From assembly GCA_017620315.1 (NCBI GenBank), contig JAFZQQ010000406.1:1-16029 (forward strand): a stretch of DNA of 16,029 nt, read 5' to 3'. This document shows, piece by piece, positions 6,777 through 15,300 of the stretch. Under the pieces are notes generated by a model, which saw only the letters and a program-made list of their open reading frames with translations, ran no database searches and was not told the origin of the DNA. Origin of the DNA: Oscillospiraceae bacterium (GTDB lineage: Bacteria > Bacillota > Clostridia > Oscillospirales > Oscillospiraceae). Position numbers and translations under genes: made by a program. The number at the start of each line of letters is the position of its first letter. The first letter of the stretch is position 1.

Positions 6777-7568
6777 TTATTTATCATCATCCGACGTCTC
6801 CCTGTTCCGCAAAAACGACGAAAGGGAGAGGATCAGAATGACTGCGATCAGGATAAGCGTGCAGAGCGCATTGATCTCCGGTGTGACGCCGGTACGCATC
6901 TGCGTGTAGACCTTGATAGGCAGCGTTGATAGCGTCGGGCCGTTAACAAAAATGCTGATGACTACATCGTCAAAGCTCATCGCGAATGACAATACGCAGC
7001 CCGAGGAAACTGCCGGAAGGATAAGCGGAAGCGTGATATCGAAAAACGCTCTTGAAGGAGAAGCCCCGAGATCCCGCGCCGCCTCCTCTATGGACTTGTC
7101 TATGCCGACAAGTCTTGCCTTTACCATCAGATATACATAGGGTATGCAAAACGAGGTGTGCGCTATAATGAGCGTCGGCCAGCCAAACGGAAGCTTCAGC
7201 ATGGAGAAAAACGCCATAAAAACCATTCCGAGGATGATCTCCGGCAGCATGATCGGCATCGTTGAAAGATACTCCATCATTCCCTTGCTCTTAAAATGCA
7301 CTCTCGCCATTCCGATCGCGCCGAGCGTACCGATAACAGCTGCGAAAAGGCAGCTCACAAGGCCGAGAACAATGCTGTTGCGCAGCGCCTCCATCAGCGC
7401 CGCGTCATGGAACAGGCGCTCGTACCAGCGCAATGTGAAGCCCTTCCAGGCAACGGGAAGCTTTGAATCATTGAACGAAAAAACAATAACGACCGCGATC
7501 GGCAGATATGTTATCAGCGTCACAAGCGCAAGATAAATTTCCGAAAAGGAGAGTCGCTTCTTTTTCAT
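6777..7568 (-). CDS. potC: Spermidine/putrescine ABC transporter permease PotC
   Basis: This is the second membrane subunit of the polyamine importer, 263 residues with about six membrane segments. A basic start (MKKKR) leads into a first segment near 11-31. The cytoplasmic coupling loop that docks to PotA is the EAA motif EEAARDLGASPSRAFFDITLPLILPAV (starts near 161). LRNSIVLGL, upstream, is typical of PotC-type binding-protein-dependent permeases. The ATG overlaps the potB stop as ATGA, so the subunits are translationally coupled. Length and motif spacing match PotC (about 264 residues). Confidence 0.94.
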   Translation of the reverse strand: MKKKRLSFSEIYLALVTLITYLPIAVVIVFSFNDSKLPVAWKGFTLRWYERLFHDAALMEALRNSIVLGLVSCLFAAVIGTLGAIGMARVHFKSKGMMEYLSTMPIMLPEIILGMVFMAFFSMLKLPFGWPTLIIAHTSFCIPYVYLMVKARLVGIDKSIEEAARDLGASPSRAFFDITLPLILPAVSSGCVLSFAMSFDDVVISIFVNGPTLSTLPIKVYTQMRTGVTPEINALCTLILIAVILILSLSSFLRNRETSDDDK

Positions 7569-8422
7569 AGCATTCCCTCCAGTTCAGCCGTCCCCGTCAG
7601 TCTGCGATATGCCCAAAGCATTACCGTCGTTACGGCGGCAAGTATCAGCGCAAGTGCGGCCGCAAACGGCTGATTTCCGCCGCGCGTCATCTGATCCTGA
7701 ATAAGGCTTCCTACGAGAACGATCTTATTGCCGCCAAGCAGATCCGCAATGAAGAAAAGCCCCATCGAAGGCACAAAGGTCAAGATGATACCGCTCATAA
7801 GCCCCGGGAGCGTCAAGCGCAGAGTGACTGTAAAAAAAGCCTTAGCCCGAGAGGCGCCGAGGTCTCTGGCGGCCTCGATAAGCGTCCAGTCCATCTTCTC
7901 GACGCTGGTATAGACCGCAAGGATCATAAACGGAAGCAGTCCGTAGACCATCCCTATCAAAACAGCCGGATAAGTATACAATATCTTCAGCGGCTCGTTG
8001 ATAAGGCCAAGCGCAATCAGCAGATTGTTGAATACGCCCTTCGCCTGCAGCAAGATGAGCCAACCGTACAGCCGGATAAGAGAGCTTGTCCAGAACGGTA
8101 CCATGACGAGAAACATCATCAGTCGTTTGCCGCGCTTCCCAAGTCTGCCCATACAGTATCCGAAGGGATAGCCGATCAATGAACACAGCAGTGTTGTCGA
8201 AAGCGCTAGTGTAAACGATTCCCGGAAACACTGAACATAGACAGGGTCTCGCATCTTTGCGAAGTTTTCAAGCGTGAAAGCCCAGCGAAAGCCCGTGCCC
8301 GCCTCATTCTGCGCAAAGCTGACCGCGACCATATACACAACCGGGCCAAGCACGAATACCAGCGTAAATGCGTAAAGCGGCAGAACACACAACCACCGGC
8401 GGTCAGTCCAGAAGCTTTTCAT
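7565..8422 (-). CDS. potB: Spermidine/putrescine ABC transporter permease PotB
   Basis: This is the first membrane subunit of the polyamine importer, 285 residues with about six hydrophobic segments, the first near 11-34. The EAA coupling motif EAARDLGASRAKAFFTVTL begins at 183. FRESFTLALSTTLLCSLIGYPFGY and PFWTSSLIRLYGWLILL are characteristic of PotB/PotH-type permeases. Its ATG overlaps the potA stop by 4 bases and its stop overlaps potC by 4 bases, giving a tightly coupled A-B-C block. Assignment to PotB rather than another ABC permease rests on order and sequence style together. Confidence 0.94.
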   Translation of the reverse strand: MKSFWTDRRWLCVLPLYAFTLVFVLGPVVYMVAVSFAQNEAGTGFRWAFTLENFAKMRDPVYVQCFRESFTLALSTTLLCSLIGYPFGYCMGRLGKRGKRLMMFLVMVPFWTSSLIRLYGWLILLQAKGVFNNLLIALGLINEPLKILYTYPAVLIGMVYGLLPFMILAVYTSVEKMDWTLIEAARDLGASRAKAFFTVTLRLTLPGLMSGIILTFVPSMGLFFIADLLGGNKIVLVGSLIQDQMTRGGNQPFAAALALILAAVTTVMLWAYRRLTGTAELEGML

Positions 8423-9516
8423 GACTGCGCCTCTTCCCTGTCAACAAGCACCGCTGCTGAAGGCTCCCAGCGAAGGTAAACCGTTTCGCCTGCTGAAAAA
8501 TCAAAGTGTATGCCCTGCCTTGTGATAATGACCTCCCCGCCATTGCAAAGACGCACAGGTATGCGGAGCATACCTCCGGCAAAGGTGTTTGCCTCAACAA
8601 CTCCGCAAAGCGCGGCGTCAGGCGCCGGCTCGCGCGAAATGACCACATTTTCGCCGCGAACGGCAAGCGTCAGAGCGTCTTCCGGAACAGCTTTGCCTCC
8701 GTCCCAGGCGGCAAACATGGTCCCGCATTCATTTTCAAGCAGCACAGCGCCGCCGTCAATTCGCTTTATTCTGCCTTGCAATATGTTCGCGTTGCCCACG
8801 AATCGCGCGGCATAGCTTGTGTGCGGGTGATCATATATCTCGTTTGGCTCGCCCTGCTGCTCTATGCCTCCGTCATGAAGCAGAACGATCTTATCCGAGA
8901 GATTGATCGCCTCCTCCTGATCGTGAGTCACATAGATAAAGGTCGTGCCGAGCTGTTTTTGCAGCTTTTTCAGCTCATACTGCATCTGACGCCGCAGTTG
9001 AAGGTCGAGCGCGCCGAGCGGTTCATCGAGCAGTAATACCTTCGGATTGTTGATCAGCGAGCGCGCGATAGCGATGCGCTGACGTTGGCCGCCGCTGAGC
9101 TGAGCGGGGGTTTTCTTCTCGCTCCCCTCCATCTGAACAAGGGCCAGCATCTCCCCTACGCGCCGCAAGATCGCGGACTTTTCAACGCCGCGGATCTTCA
9201 GCGCATAGCCGACGTTCTGCGCCACGTTCATATGCGGAAACAGCGCGTAGCTCTGAAAAATTGTGTTGACGTCGCGCTTTTCCGGAGGAAGCGAACAGAT
9301 ATTTTTCCCCTCAAGCAAAACCTCTCCTGCGTCGGGCTCGGTTAGTCCGGCGATGATGCGCAAAAGAGTCGTCTTTCCGCAGCCGGATGATCCCAGCAGC
9401 GTCACAAAATCGCCTTTCCTTACGGTAAGGTCGATCCCCTTCAGCACCTCAGTATTGCCAAAGCTCTTGACTATTCCGCGAAGCTCAAGCATAACATCGC
9501 CTGCGTTTATCTCCAT
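8419..9516 (-). CDS. potA: Spermidine/putrescine ABC transporter ATP-binding protein PotA
   Basis: This is the cytoplasmic ATPase that powers polyamine import, 365 residues, matching PotA. The ABC domain shows Walker A GSSGCGKTT (42-50), Q-loop FQSYALFPH with Q88, signature LSGGQRQR (140-147), Walker B LLLDEP with D164/E165, D-loop GALD and H-loop VTHD with H198. Residues from about 240 form a C-terminal TOBE-type domain (GNANILQGRI, LAVRGENVVI, VYLRWEPSAAVLV), as expected for this importer class. The ATG at 9516 has GGAGAG 5 nt upstream; an internal ATG eight codons later lacks a good site. It is the first gene of potABCD, behind a strong promoter. Confidence 0.95.
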   Translation of the reverse strand: MEINAGDVMLELRGIVKSFGNTEVLKGIDLTVRKGDFVTLLGSSGCGKTTLLRIIAGLTEPDAGEVLLEGKNICSLPPEKRDVNTIFQSYALFPHMNVAQNVGYALKIRGVEKSAILRRVGEMLALVQMEGSEKKTPAQLSGGQRQRIAIARSLINNPKVLLLDEPLGALDLQLRRQMQYELKKLQKQLGTTFIYVTHDQEEAINLSDKIVLLHDGGIEQQGEPNEIYDHPHTSYAARFVGNANILQGRIKRIDGGAVLLENECGTMFAAWDGGKAVPEDALTLAVRGENVVISREPAPDAALCGVVEANTFAGGMLRIPVRLCNGGEVIITRQGIHFDFSAGETVYLRWEPSAAVLVDREEAQS

Positions 9517-9544
9517 TTTATCTCTCCACCGTGTATCCCCGGAA

Positions 9545-9577
9545 TTTTGTTTGCAAATCTATTGTATACAAACAAAA
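9545..9577. repeat. 9-bp inverted repeat around the pot -10 region, operator candidate
   Basis: Perfect arms TTTTGTTTG (9545-9553) and CAAACAAAA (9569-9577) are 15 nt apart and enclose the -10 hexamer and the likely start site of potABCD. Two smaller palindromes lie within the region: TTTGCAAA (9550-9557) and TTGTATACAA (9562-9571). The position suits a repressor site; the regulator is unknown. Confidence 0.55.
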
Positions 9578-9589
9578 CATTTGTGTCAA
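9561..9589 (-). promoter_or_regulatory. potABCD promoter (sigma-A type)
   Basis: On the minus strand a perfect -35 TTGACA (9589-9584), 17-nt spacer, and TACAAT (9566-9561), one base off TATAAT. It lies about 45 nt from the potA ATG and is the strongest promoter match in the window. Confidence 0.88.
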
Positions 9590-9611
9590 TCGGATTCAGT
9601 TAAGATGCGCG

Positions 9612-9644
9612 CAAAAAAAGGGGTGCAAATGCGCACCCCTTTTT
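9612..9644 (-). terminator. Terminator of the SprA-like gene
   Basis: A 12-bp stem (AAAAAGGGGTGC 9615-9626 with its complement 9633-9644) has a 6-nt loop. On the minus strand it is followed by a run of seven T. It starts 7 nt after the stop of the SprA-like gene and insulates it from the pot promoter. Confidence 0.92.
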
Positions 9645-9650
9645 ACTGCA

Positions 9651-10487
9651 TTACGCGGAAATATCGAAATCATCGTCAGAGCCGCCGTTCAGCTCCTCCA
9701 GGATGTCCTTTGTATTGTCCGCGGCGGTAACGGTCCTTGTTGTGCCGCCTGATATATAGAATTTGCCGCATTCAGGGCAAATGCCGGTATGATAAGTAAC
9801 AGACTGGCTGACGACCTTCCGCCCCTCCATTTTCGCTTTGGCCCGCTCACGGACAACGTGCTCCAGCTCGTGACCTCGCACAGCCGCCTGAGCAGCTTTG
9901 GGATTGATCCGTGTGGCAAATTTGAAGGAAACCCCCGGATCGTCCGAACCGTCCTGATATTTGCGTTTTGCGCAGGTCTCGCACTTTTCTTCGTTCATGA
10001 CATCAGCCGGAGATTTCGCGTCTTTCACACCGTCGACACCCTTCTCATCCTCATCCTCGTCCTTATCATCGCCCGGCAGCTTGAATTCTTTCTCTTTTTC
10101 CTCTCCGAACGGCGTACCGATCGTTCGGAACTTCTCCTCCGGCTCTTCGCCCGGGAGCATTACCTTCTCTTCGGCGTCATCTCCGAACGGCGAGCCGAGA
10201 CGCTTTACCCATTCGTCGTTTGGATCGTACGGCAGAGAAAGCTCGGGATATTCGGCGCGAGTGCGATTCGCAAGATCCTCGGGGCCAAATCCCTCGGGAA
10301 CATAAGGCATTTCGGCAACCGGTCTGAAAGCGCTCTGAGCGCCCGCAACGCCTATTGCGGCAGCGGCATTGACGCCTTTTTGCCTCTCGGCGGAGGAAAC
10401 AGAGACCGCGGCGCGCACCGCGGTGCCTTGCGGCTGCTGCCACGCAGAGGCAATACCGCCGGCCCCTATTGCGCCGATGAAATTCAT
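9651..10487 (-). CDS. SprA-related protein with HExxH zincin-like motif
   Basis: This is a 278-residue protein whose C-terminal half resembles the SprA-related family, a putative metallopeptidase group of unknown substrate. C169-x2-C172 is followed by KRKYQDGSDDPGVSFK. Then comes the zincin-like HELEH (206-210) in VRGHELEHVVRERA, then KVVSQSVTYHTGICPECG with C237-x2-C240, and SGGTTRT. The four cysteines probably form a second metal site. Residues 1-60 are Gly/Ala-rich and look disordered. Residues 97-148 are two copies of a 26-residue acidic repeat, ending in a DEDEDE run. There is no signal peptide. The ATG at 10487 is chosen for the GGGAGGGAG just upstream; the frame opens 22 codons earlier without a good site. 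It is monocistronic, with its own promoter and terminator. Confidence 0.75.
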   Translation of the reverse strand: MNFIGAIGAGGIASAWQQPQGTAVRAAVSVSSAERQKGVNAAAAIGVAGAQSAFRPVAEMPYVPEGFGPEDLANRTRAEYPELSLPYDPNDEWVKRLGSPFGDDAEEKVMLPGEEPEEKFRTIGTPFGEEKEKEFKLPGDDKDEDEDEKGVDGVKDAKSPADVMNEEKCETCAKRKYQDGSDDPGVSFKFATRINPKAAQAAVRGHELEHVVRERAKAKMEGRKVVSQSVTYHTGICPECGKFYISGGTTRTVTAADNTKDILEELNGGSDDDFDISA

Positions 10488-10533
10488 ATGCTCCCTCCCT
10501 TCTATCATATTACACCTATTTATACTCATTATC

Positions 10534-10561
10534 ATTATACATGAATCCTGCAAAAAATCAA
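10534..10561 (-). promoter_or_regulatory. Promoter of the SprA-like gene
   Basis: On the minus strand TTGATT (10561-10556), 16 nt, then a perfect TATAAT (10539-10534), about 47 nt upstream of the ATG. Confidence 0.7.
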
Positions 10562-10581
10562 GCTTTTTCTGCCGGTATATT

Positions 10582-10613
10582 AAAAAACCCTCGCCGAATC
10601 ACGGGAGGGTTTT
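10582..10613 (-). terminator. Terminator of the Cys-rich protein gene
   Basis: The stem AAAACCCTC (10584-10592) pairs with GAGGGTTTT (10605-10613), with CCG/CGG extending it inward after a bulged G. On the minus strand it ends in six T. It lies about 20 nt after the stop of the upstream gene. Confidence 0.88.
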
Positions 10614-10631
10614 AGTGCCGAAGAGTTCAGT

Positions 10632-11480
10632 TCAGCGTGTGCAGCCGCAAGAGCTGTTGCTTCCGCCGCTCGCCGTTCCGTCCGCGTCACACACGGCGTT
10701 TGTCGGGAAGAAAGAATCTACCGGGAAATCCACATCCGCGAAGATCGAACAGGGATCCTCACTGCTTCCGATACCGGAAACTGTGCACTCCTCCGTGGGT
10801 ATGCAGTAGTCGAACACAGGTATCAGCAGCTGCGTGTCGCGTTCGAGACGGACGATCGAGAACTGGCCAAGTGACACGCAAACACGGCGGCTCAACGACT
10901 CGTCGAGCACCAGCGGCTCGCTGAATGCCGCAAGAATGCCCTCCGGTACGCCGGTCAGTACACCAGGTACATAGTGGCAATTGTCCGCAAACCCGGCACT
11001 GAGCAGCAGCGGGTCGATGACCTCGACATACGCCGTCGGAAGATCCGCCGTAAGGTCAAGCTGCACGTCAAGCTCATCGGCAACCGGTTCAGACGAGAAA
11101 ATCTTGGGTCCGCTCTCTCCGCCGCAGAGGATAACACGTTTTCCGAAGGTTGCCAGACCCTCTATCTCGGTATACCTCGTGCTGCAGCCGAGCGCCTGAA
11201 GCGTGATCTTGTAGTAAAAGCGCATATCAACCGTGTAATAGCCGCGATTAAAGTTGACGGGCTCGACGTCGACAAAGGTGTAAAGCAGCTCGGCGCTGCC
11301 GCCGCGGATCCCCTGCGCCGAGGCCAGCACCTCCTGTGCGGTTTCGGTGGGATAAAAGCGAAGATCCTCGATGCAGTCCTTGTCGCGGCAGGATGAGATT
11401 ATCTTCTTGGTATGGATGCATACGGCCTCGCGCACACCGTTCGCATTGCAGATAGGCCCTGCGGTCACTTTTTCAGCCAT
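10632..11480 (-). CDS. Cysteine-rich conserved-looking protein of unknown function
   Basis: I do not recognise a named domain. The 282-residue protein has no signal peptide or membrane segment but contains 14 cysteines. Four lie in the N-terminal 36 residues (C11, C21, C31, C36, in AVCIHTKKIISSCRDKDCIEDLRFYP), and the protein ends in a CGC motif. The middle is beta-rich in character (TVDMRFYYKITLQAL, IEGLATFGKRVILCGG, SGPKIFSSEP). The high Cys content, the terminal CGC and a possible sporulation-type -10 upstream are compatible with a cross-linked spore or coat-associated protein, but that is only inference. The start is ATG 11480 with GGAGGT 6 nt upstream; the frame stays open 64 codons further upstream, but that part crosses the divergent promoter region and is not credible as coding. 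It is divergent from the DUF4364 gene. Confidence 0.8.
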   Translation of the reverse strand: MAEKVTAGPICNANGVREAVCIHTKKIISSCRDKDCIEDLRFYPTETAQEVLASAQGIRGGSAELLYTFVDVEPVNFNRGYYTVDMRFYYKITLQALGCSTRYTEIEGLATFGKRVILCGGESGPKIFSSEPVADELDVQLDLTADLPTAYVEVIDPLLLSAGFADNCHYVPGVLTGVPEGILAAFSEPLVLDESLSRRVCVSLGQFSIVRLERDTQLLIPVFDYCIPTEECTVSGIGSSEDPCSIFADVDFPVDSFFPTNAVCDADGTASGGSNSSCGCTR

Positions 11481-11495
11481 ACAGATACCTCCGAT

Positions 11496-11536
11496 TAAGT
11501 ACTTATTTGAAAGATGACCTTTCAGTTCAGTGTATG
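11496..11536 (-). promoter_or_regulatory. Leader and possible sporulation-type -10 of the Cys-rich gene
   Basis: CATACACT (minus strand, 11536-11529) matches the -10 pattern CATACAnT of mother-cell sigma factors and lies about 50 nt from the ATG, but no convincing sigma-E or sigma-K -35 is seen. Downstream lie TGAAAG/CTTTCA arms (11508-11524) and the 10-bp palindrome TAAGTACTTA (11496-11505). Confidence 0.35.
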
Positions 11537-11567
11537 CCGCTCGGAGGTGATGGTGATGAAATGATAC

Positions 11568-11596
11568 TGTACAAAATCGAAATGCTGCGTTATACT
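11568..11596 (+). promoter_or_regulatory. Promoter of the DUF4364 gene
   Basis: TGTACA (11568-11573), 17-nt spacer and TATACT (11591-11596), 35 nt before the ATG. The -35 matches TTGACA at 4 of 6 positions. Confidence 0.5.
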
Positions 11597-11631
11597 GTCT
11601 TAGGATATTCCCACAACGAAGGAGGTGCACG

Positions 11632-12156
11632 ATGTCACAGGTCGGTTTTATTCGCAGCAAGCAGGAGATCAAATTTCTGATCCTTTATATTGCGGAACGT
11701 CTGATCGCGCCCGTACCGTTTGAGGGGATACAGGAGCTTGCGATGTGCGACCCCGCAGTGGACTTTTTTGATTTTTCCGAGTGTCTGAGCTATCTTGTCG
11801 ACACTGGGCACATGACCTACTCTCAGGACGGGCTGTATGAGATAACCGAAAAAGGTATGCAAAACGGCAGAGCCTGCGCCGAAGAGATCCCTTACTCTGT
11901 GCGGCTTAACGCCGAAAAGCTTACCGAGGCATACAATCAGCGCATAAAGCGGCAAAAGCAGGTCCAGTCGTTTATCCGGCAGGGCAAAAACGGAACGTTC
12001 CGCGTTATGCTCTGCTTCAACGACGACGACGGAACGCCGTTTTGGAATATGGAGCTCTGCGTCCCCGACGAGGATAAGGCAAAGGCGCTCGTCAAACGCT
12101 TTCAAAATGGGCCCGAAAAGCTGTACGGTGAGCTTATAGAGCTGCTTTTCAAATAA
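11632..12156 (+). CDS. DUF4364 family protein, winged-helix-like
   Basis: This 174-residue cytosolic protein resembles DUF4364, a family found widely in Clostridia and thought to carry an N-terminal winged-helix fold. Residues about 8-80 show the pattern (IKFLILYIAERLIAPVPFEGIQEL, then FDFSECLSYLVDTGHM and a wing ending YEITEKG). Residues 85-174 form a second alpha/beta part (FRVMLCFNDDDGTPFWNMELCVP and a C-terminal amphipathic helix). It could be a transcription regulator, but DNA targets are unknown. The ATG is preceded by AAGGAGGTG with 4 nt spacing. It is transcribed alone, divergent from the Cys-rich gene and convergent with dnaE, and its stop lies 2 nt before a long hairpin. Confidence 0.82.
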   Translation: MSQVGFIRSKQEIKFLILYIAERLIAPVPFEGIQELAMCDPAVDFFDFSECLSYLVDTGHMTYSQDGLYEITEKGMQNGRACAEEIPYSVRLNAEKLTEAYNQRIKRQKQVQSFIRQGKNGTFRVMLCFNDDDGTPFWNMELCVPDEDKAKALVKRFQNGPEKLYGELIELLFK

Positions 12157-12340
12157 AATCGTCGGCAAAGGCTTCGCCTTTGCCGACGAAAAGTTCTCGC
12201 TTAGCTTCGCGCAAGGTGTTTTTTCCGACGTACACACCACCGGAAAAAACGATCAGGTTCCTTTTGCGCCTGTAGGCGCGAAACCCTGCGGGACTTTTGT
12301 CTACAGTACGACACACTGCCAATCCTATGGCGGTGTGCTT
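12157..12340. other. Highly structured convergent intergenic region
   Basis: This gap between the DUF4364 gene and dnaE holds no credible gene but at least four dyads. They are the 14-bp hairpin at 12159-12189, GTTTTTTCCG/CGGAAAAAAC around 13 nt (12218-12250), GCGCC/GGCGC around TGTA with flanking T/A pairs (12262-12283), and the hairpin at 12312-12337. CCGACG occurs twice (12183-12188 and 12225-12230), so the first stem has an alternative partner. It may be terminators only, or an intergenic repeat element. Confidence 0.5.
12159..12189 (-). terminator. Long hairpin, probable dnaE terminator
   Basis: A perfect 14-bp stem (TCGTCGGCAAAGGC with its complement) has a 3-nt loop. On the minus strand it is followed by TTTTATTT, so it suits dnaE transcripts even though it lies 150 nt past the dnaE stop. 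On the plus strand the tail has no T-run. Confidence 0.65.
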
Positions 12341-12348
12341 TTATTTTA
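12312..12348 (+). terminator. Probable terminator of the DUF4364 transcript
   Basis: CACACTGCC (12312-12320) pairs with GGCGGTGTG (12329-12337) with one wobble pair and an 8-nt loop. On the plus strand CTTTTATTTTA follows. The T-run overlaps the dnaE stop codon region. Confidence 0.6.
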
Positions 12349-15300
12349 CCACTACGTTTTCTTCGCCGAGCTTTTCGCGCATCTCCCTTACAAGCGAATC
12401 ACGCAGATCGCAGGTCGTCCCTATGAGCTTTCCGGTGTCTGCCAGGCGTATTTTCACCTGATTCTGTCTGCCTTCAAACATATAAAGAACTCTGCGCAGA
12501 TGCGCCATCTCCGGGCAGTCCATCGACGGTAGACGAAGATAGAGCGTCTCGCGCTTTTCCTGCGCCGCCTGCGTCGGGTGATTCTGCCCGGAAGCAGCTT
12601 CGTTGAGCGGCTTCGCAAAGTCGCACATAAGCTGCGGCGCCTTCTCGTCGCGAACCGACAGTCTTCCGGATGCAGCTATCACCTGTCCCTCCCTGAGATA
12701 GCTTCCGTAATTGTCAAGGCAGCGGGTAAAGCACAGCATTTCCATTGAGCCCGTGTCATCTTCAAGCGTAACGTACGCCATAAGCGTATTTTTCTTTGTG
12801 GTCTTGGTCTTGCTTGCGGTCACGACCCCGGCAATCGTCAGTTTTTGCTCGTCTGAAAAAGATGTTGGGCCGCCCTCCTGTGCAAAATCGTCCCGGATAC
12901 GCCCTATGGGTACAGCCTGAGCCGCCCTTGCGGCGTTGCGATAGGCGTCCATCGGATGCCCCGAGAGGTAAAGACCGGTCGTCTCCTTCTCCATGGCCAT
13001 CAGCTCTCCGGCGGAGTATTCAGGCATATCCGGCAGAACAAGCTCGCTCCTGCGCGAAGTATCCTGTCCCATTCCGAAAAAGTCTATCTGCCCGTCAAGG
13101 TTTGCGCGACTGCTGTTCGAGATACCGTCCATGACCTTTTCGTAAACCGCGATAAGCTGAGACCTTTTTGCACCCATCGAGTCAAATGCGCCCGCGCGAA
13201 TCAAATTCTCCACCGCGCGCTTATTCATGTCGACGCCCTCCATGCGTCGGCAGAAATCCTGAAAATCGGTGAACGGGCCGTTCTTTTCCCTCTCGGCGGT
13301 CATTCTGGCAATGAAAGAGCGCCCTATGTTCTTGATGGCGACAAGCCCGAAGCGTATGCCGCCTTCCTCAACAGTGAAGCCCGCCTCGGAGTGGTTTACG
13401 TCAGGCGGAAGAAGAGCGATTCCGTTATCCTTGCATTCTCCGAAATACTCATTGACTTTCTCAGAGACATCCAGCACGCTGGAAAGCAGCGCCGCCATGT
13501 ACTCCTTCATATAGTGACGCTTGCAGTACGCCGTCTGGTAAGCGACCACCGCGTAGCTGACGGCATGTGCCTTATTGAAGGCGTAGTTGGCAAAATCGTA
13601 AATATCCTGATAGATCTCCTCGGCAGTCGCCTGCGGAATGCCGTTGGCCACACAGCCGGCAATGCCGCGCTCCTTATCGCCGTGCACGAAGGTCGCCCGT
13701 TCACGCTCGACGTCCTTTGCTTTTTTCTTGCTCATGGCGCGTCGGATCAGATCCGCCTGTCCGAGAGAATAGCCCGCAAGACGGCGGAAAATCTCAATAA
13801 CCTGCTCTTGATAAACGATACAGCCGTAGGTTACCCGAAGGATCGGCTCAAGCGCAGGATGCTGATATGTCACAAGCTTAGGGTTGTGCTTGCAGGAAAT
13901 AAACCGCGGGATCGAGTCCATCGGCCCTGGACGGTAAAGTGCGATGATAGCGGTCAGATCCTCAACGTTTTCCGGTTTGAGCCCCACGCATACTCCGGTC
14001 ATTCCCGACGATTCAAGCTGAAAAACGCCCGACGTTTTCCCCTGCTGCAGCATTTCATAGGTCTCGGGATCGTTATCCGGTATTTCGCTCAGTGTAAAGG
14101 TGGGTTCCTTTCCACGTATCATTCTTATTGCGTCGTCAAGTATAGTAAGATTGCGAAGACCGAGAAAATCCATCTTCAAAAGGCCAAGCTCCTCAAGCGT
14201 GACCATCGTATACTGACAGACGATGGTATCATCGTTCCTTGCCAGAGGAACATAGCTGACAACGGGATCCTTTGTAATGACGACGCCGGCGGCATGCGTA
14301 GAAGCATGACGCGGCATCCCCTCCAGCGCCCTGGAGGTATCGATAAGCTTTTTGATCCTCTCGTCGCCCTCATACTTCTCTCGCAGCTCGCGCGAGAGCT
14401 TGAGCGCATCGTTCAGAGTCATATGAAGCGTGGCCGGTATCAGCTTTGCTATAACGTCGCACTCGGCATAGGTCATGCTCAGCGCGCGGCCGACGTCACG
14501 AATAACTCCCCTCGCCGCCATAGTTCCGAAGGTCACGATCTGAGCGACATGGTCTTCGCCGTACTTGCGCCGCACATACTCGACGACCTCACCGCGCCGC
14601 GTATCTCCAAAGTCCATATCGATATCTGGCATGGAAACACGCTCGGGATTCAGGAAGCGCTCAAAATAGAGCGCATACTTCATCGGGTCGATATCGGTAA
14701 TGTGCAGGCAATAAGAAACCATGCTCCCCGCCGCGCTGCCGCGCCCGGGGCCTACCGGCACTCCCGCGCTCTTAGCGTAGCGGACAAAATCCCTGACTAT
14801 GAGGAAATAGTCGGTAAAGCCCATGCTCTCAATTATATTCTGCTCATACTTCAGGCGTTCCCTGTATTCCTCGCAGCCCTCACCGTAACGCTCCGCAAAG
14901 CCCTCGTCGCACAGCTCCCTGAGATAGGAAAAGCTGTCGTAACCCTCCGGGAGCTTGTATTCGGGCAGATGATACTTACCAAAGGTGAATTCAACGTTGC
15001 ATCTCTCGGCAATTTTAGCCGTATTCTCCACAGCCTCCGGATATTCCGGAAAAAGGTCTGCCATTTCTTCAGACGAGCGCAAATAGAAGTTACGCGGCTC
15101 GTAGCGCATTCTGTTCTCGTCATCCACGGTCTTGCCGGTCTGTATACACAAAAGCACGTCGTGCGCCTCGGCGTCCTCTTTTTTGAGATAGTGCGCATCG
15201 TTCGTCACGACCAACGGCAGGCCGGTTTCCTCATGAAGACGCAAAAGCCCCTTGTTGACGACTGCCTGCTCTCGGATGCCATGATCTTGAAGCTCAATGT

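Noticed and set aside
11561..11680. A 39-codon frame starting just upstream of the DUF4364 gene
   Set aside because: It overlaps the DUF4364 start in another frame, spans its promoter, and the GGAGG is 13 nt away.
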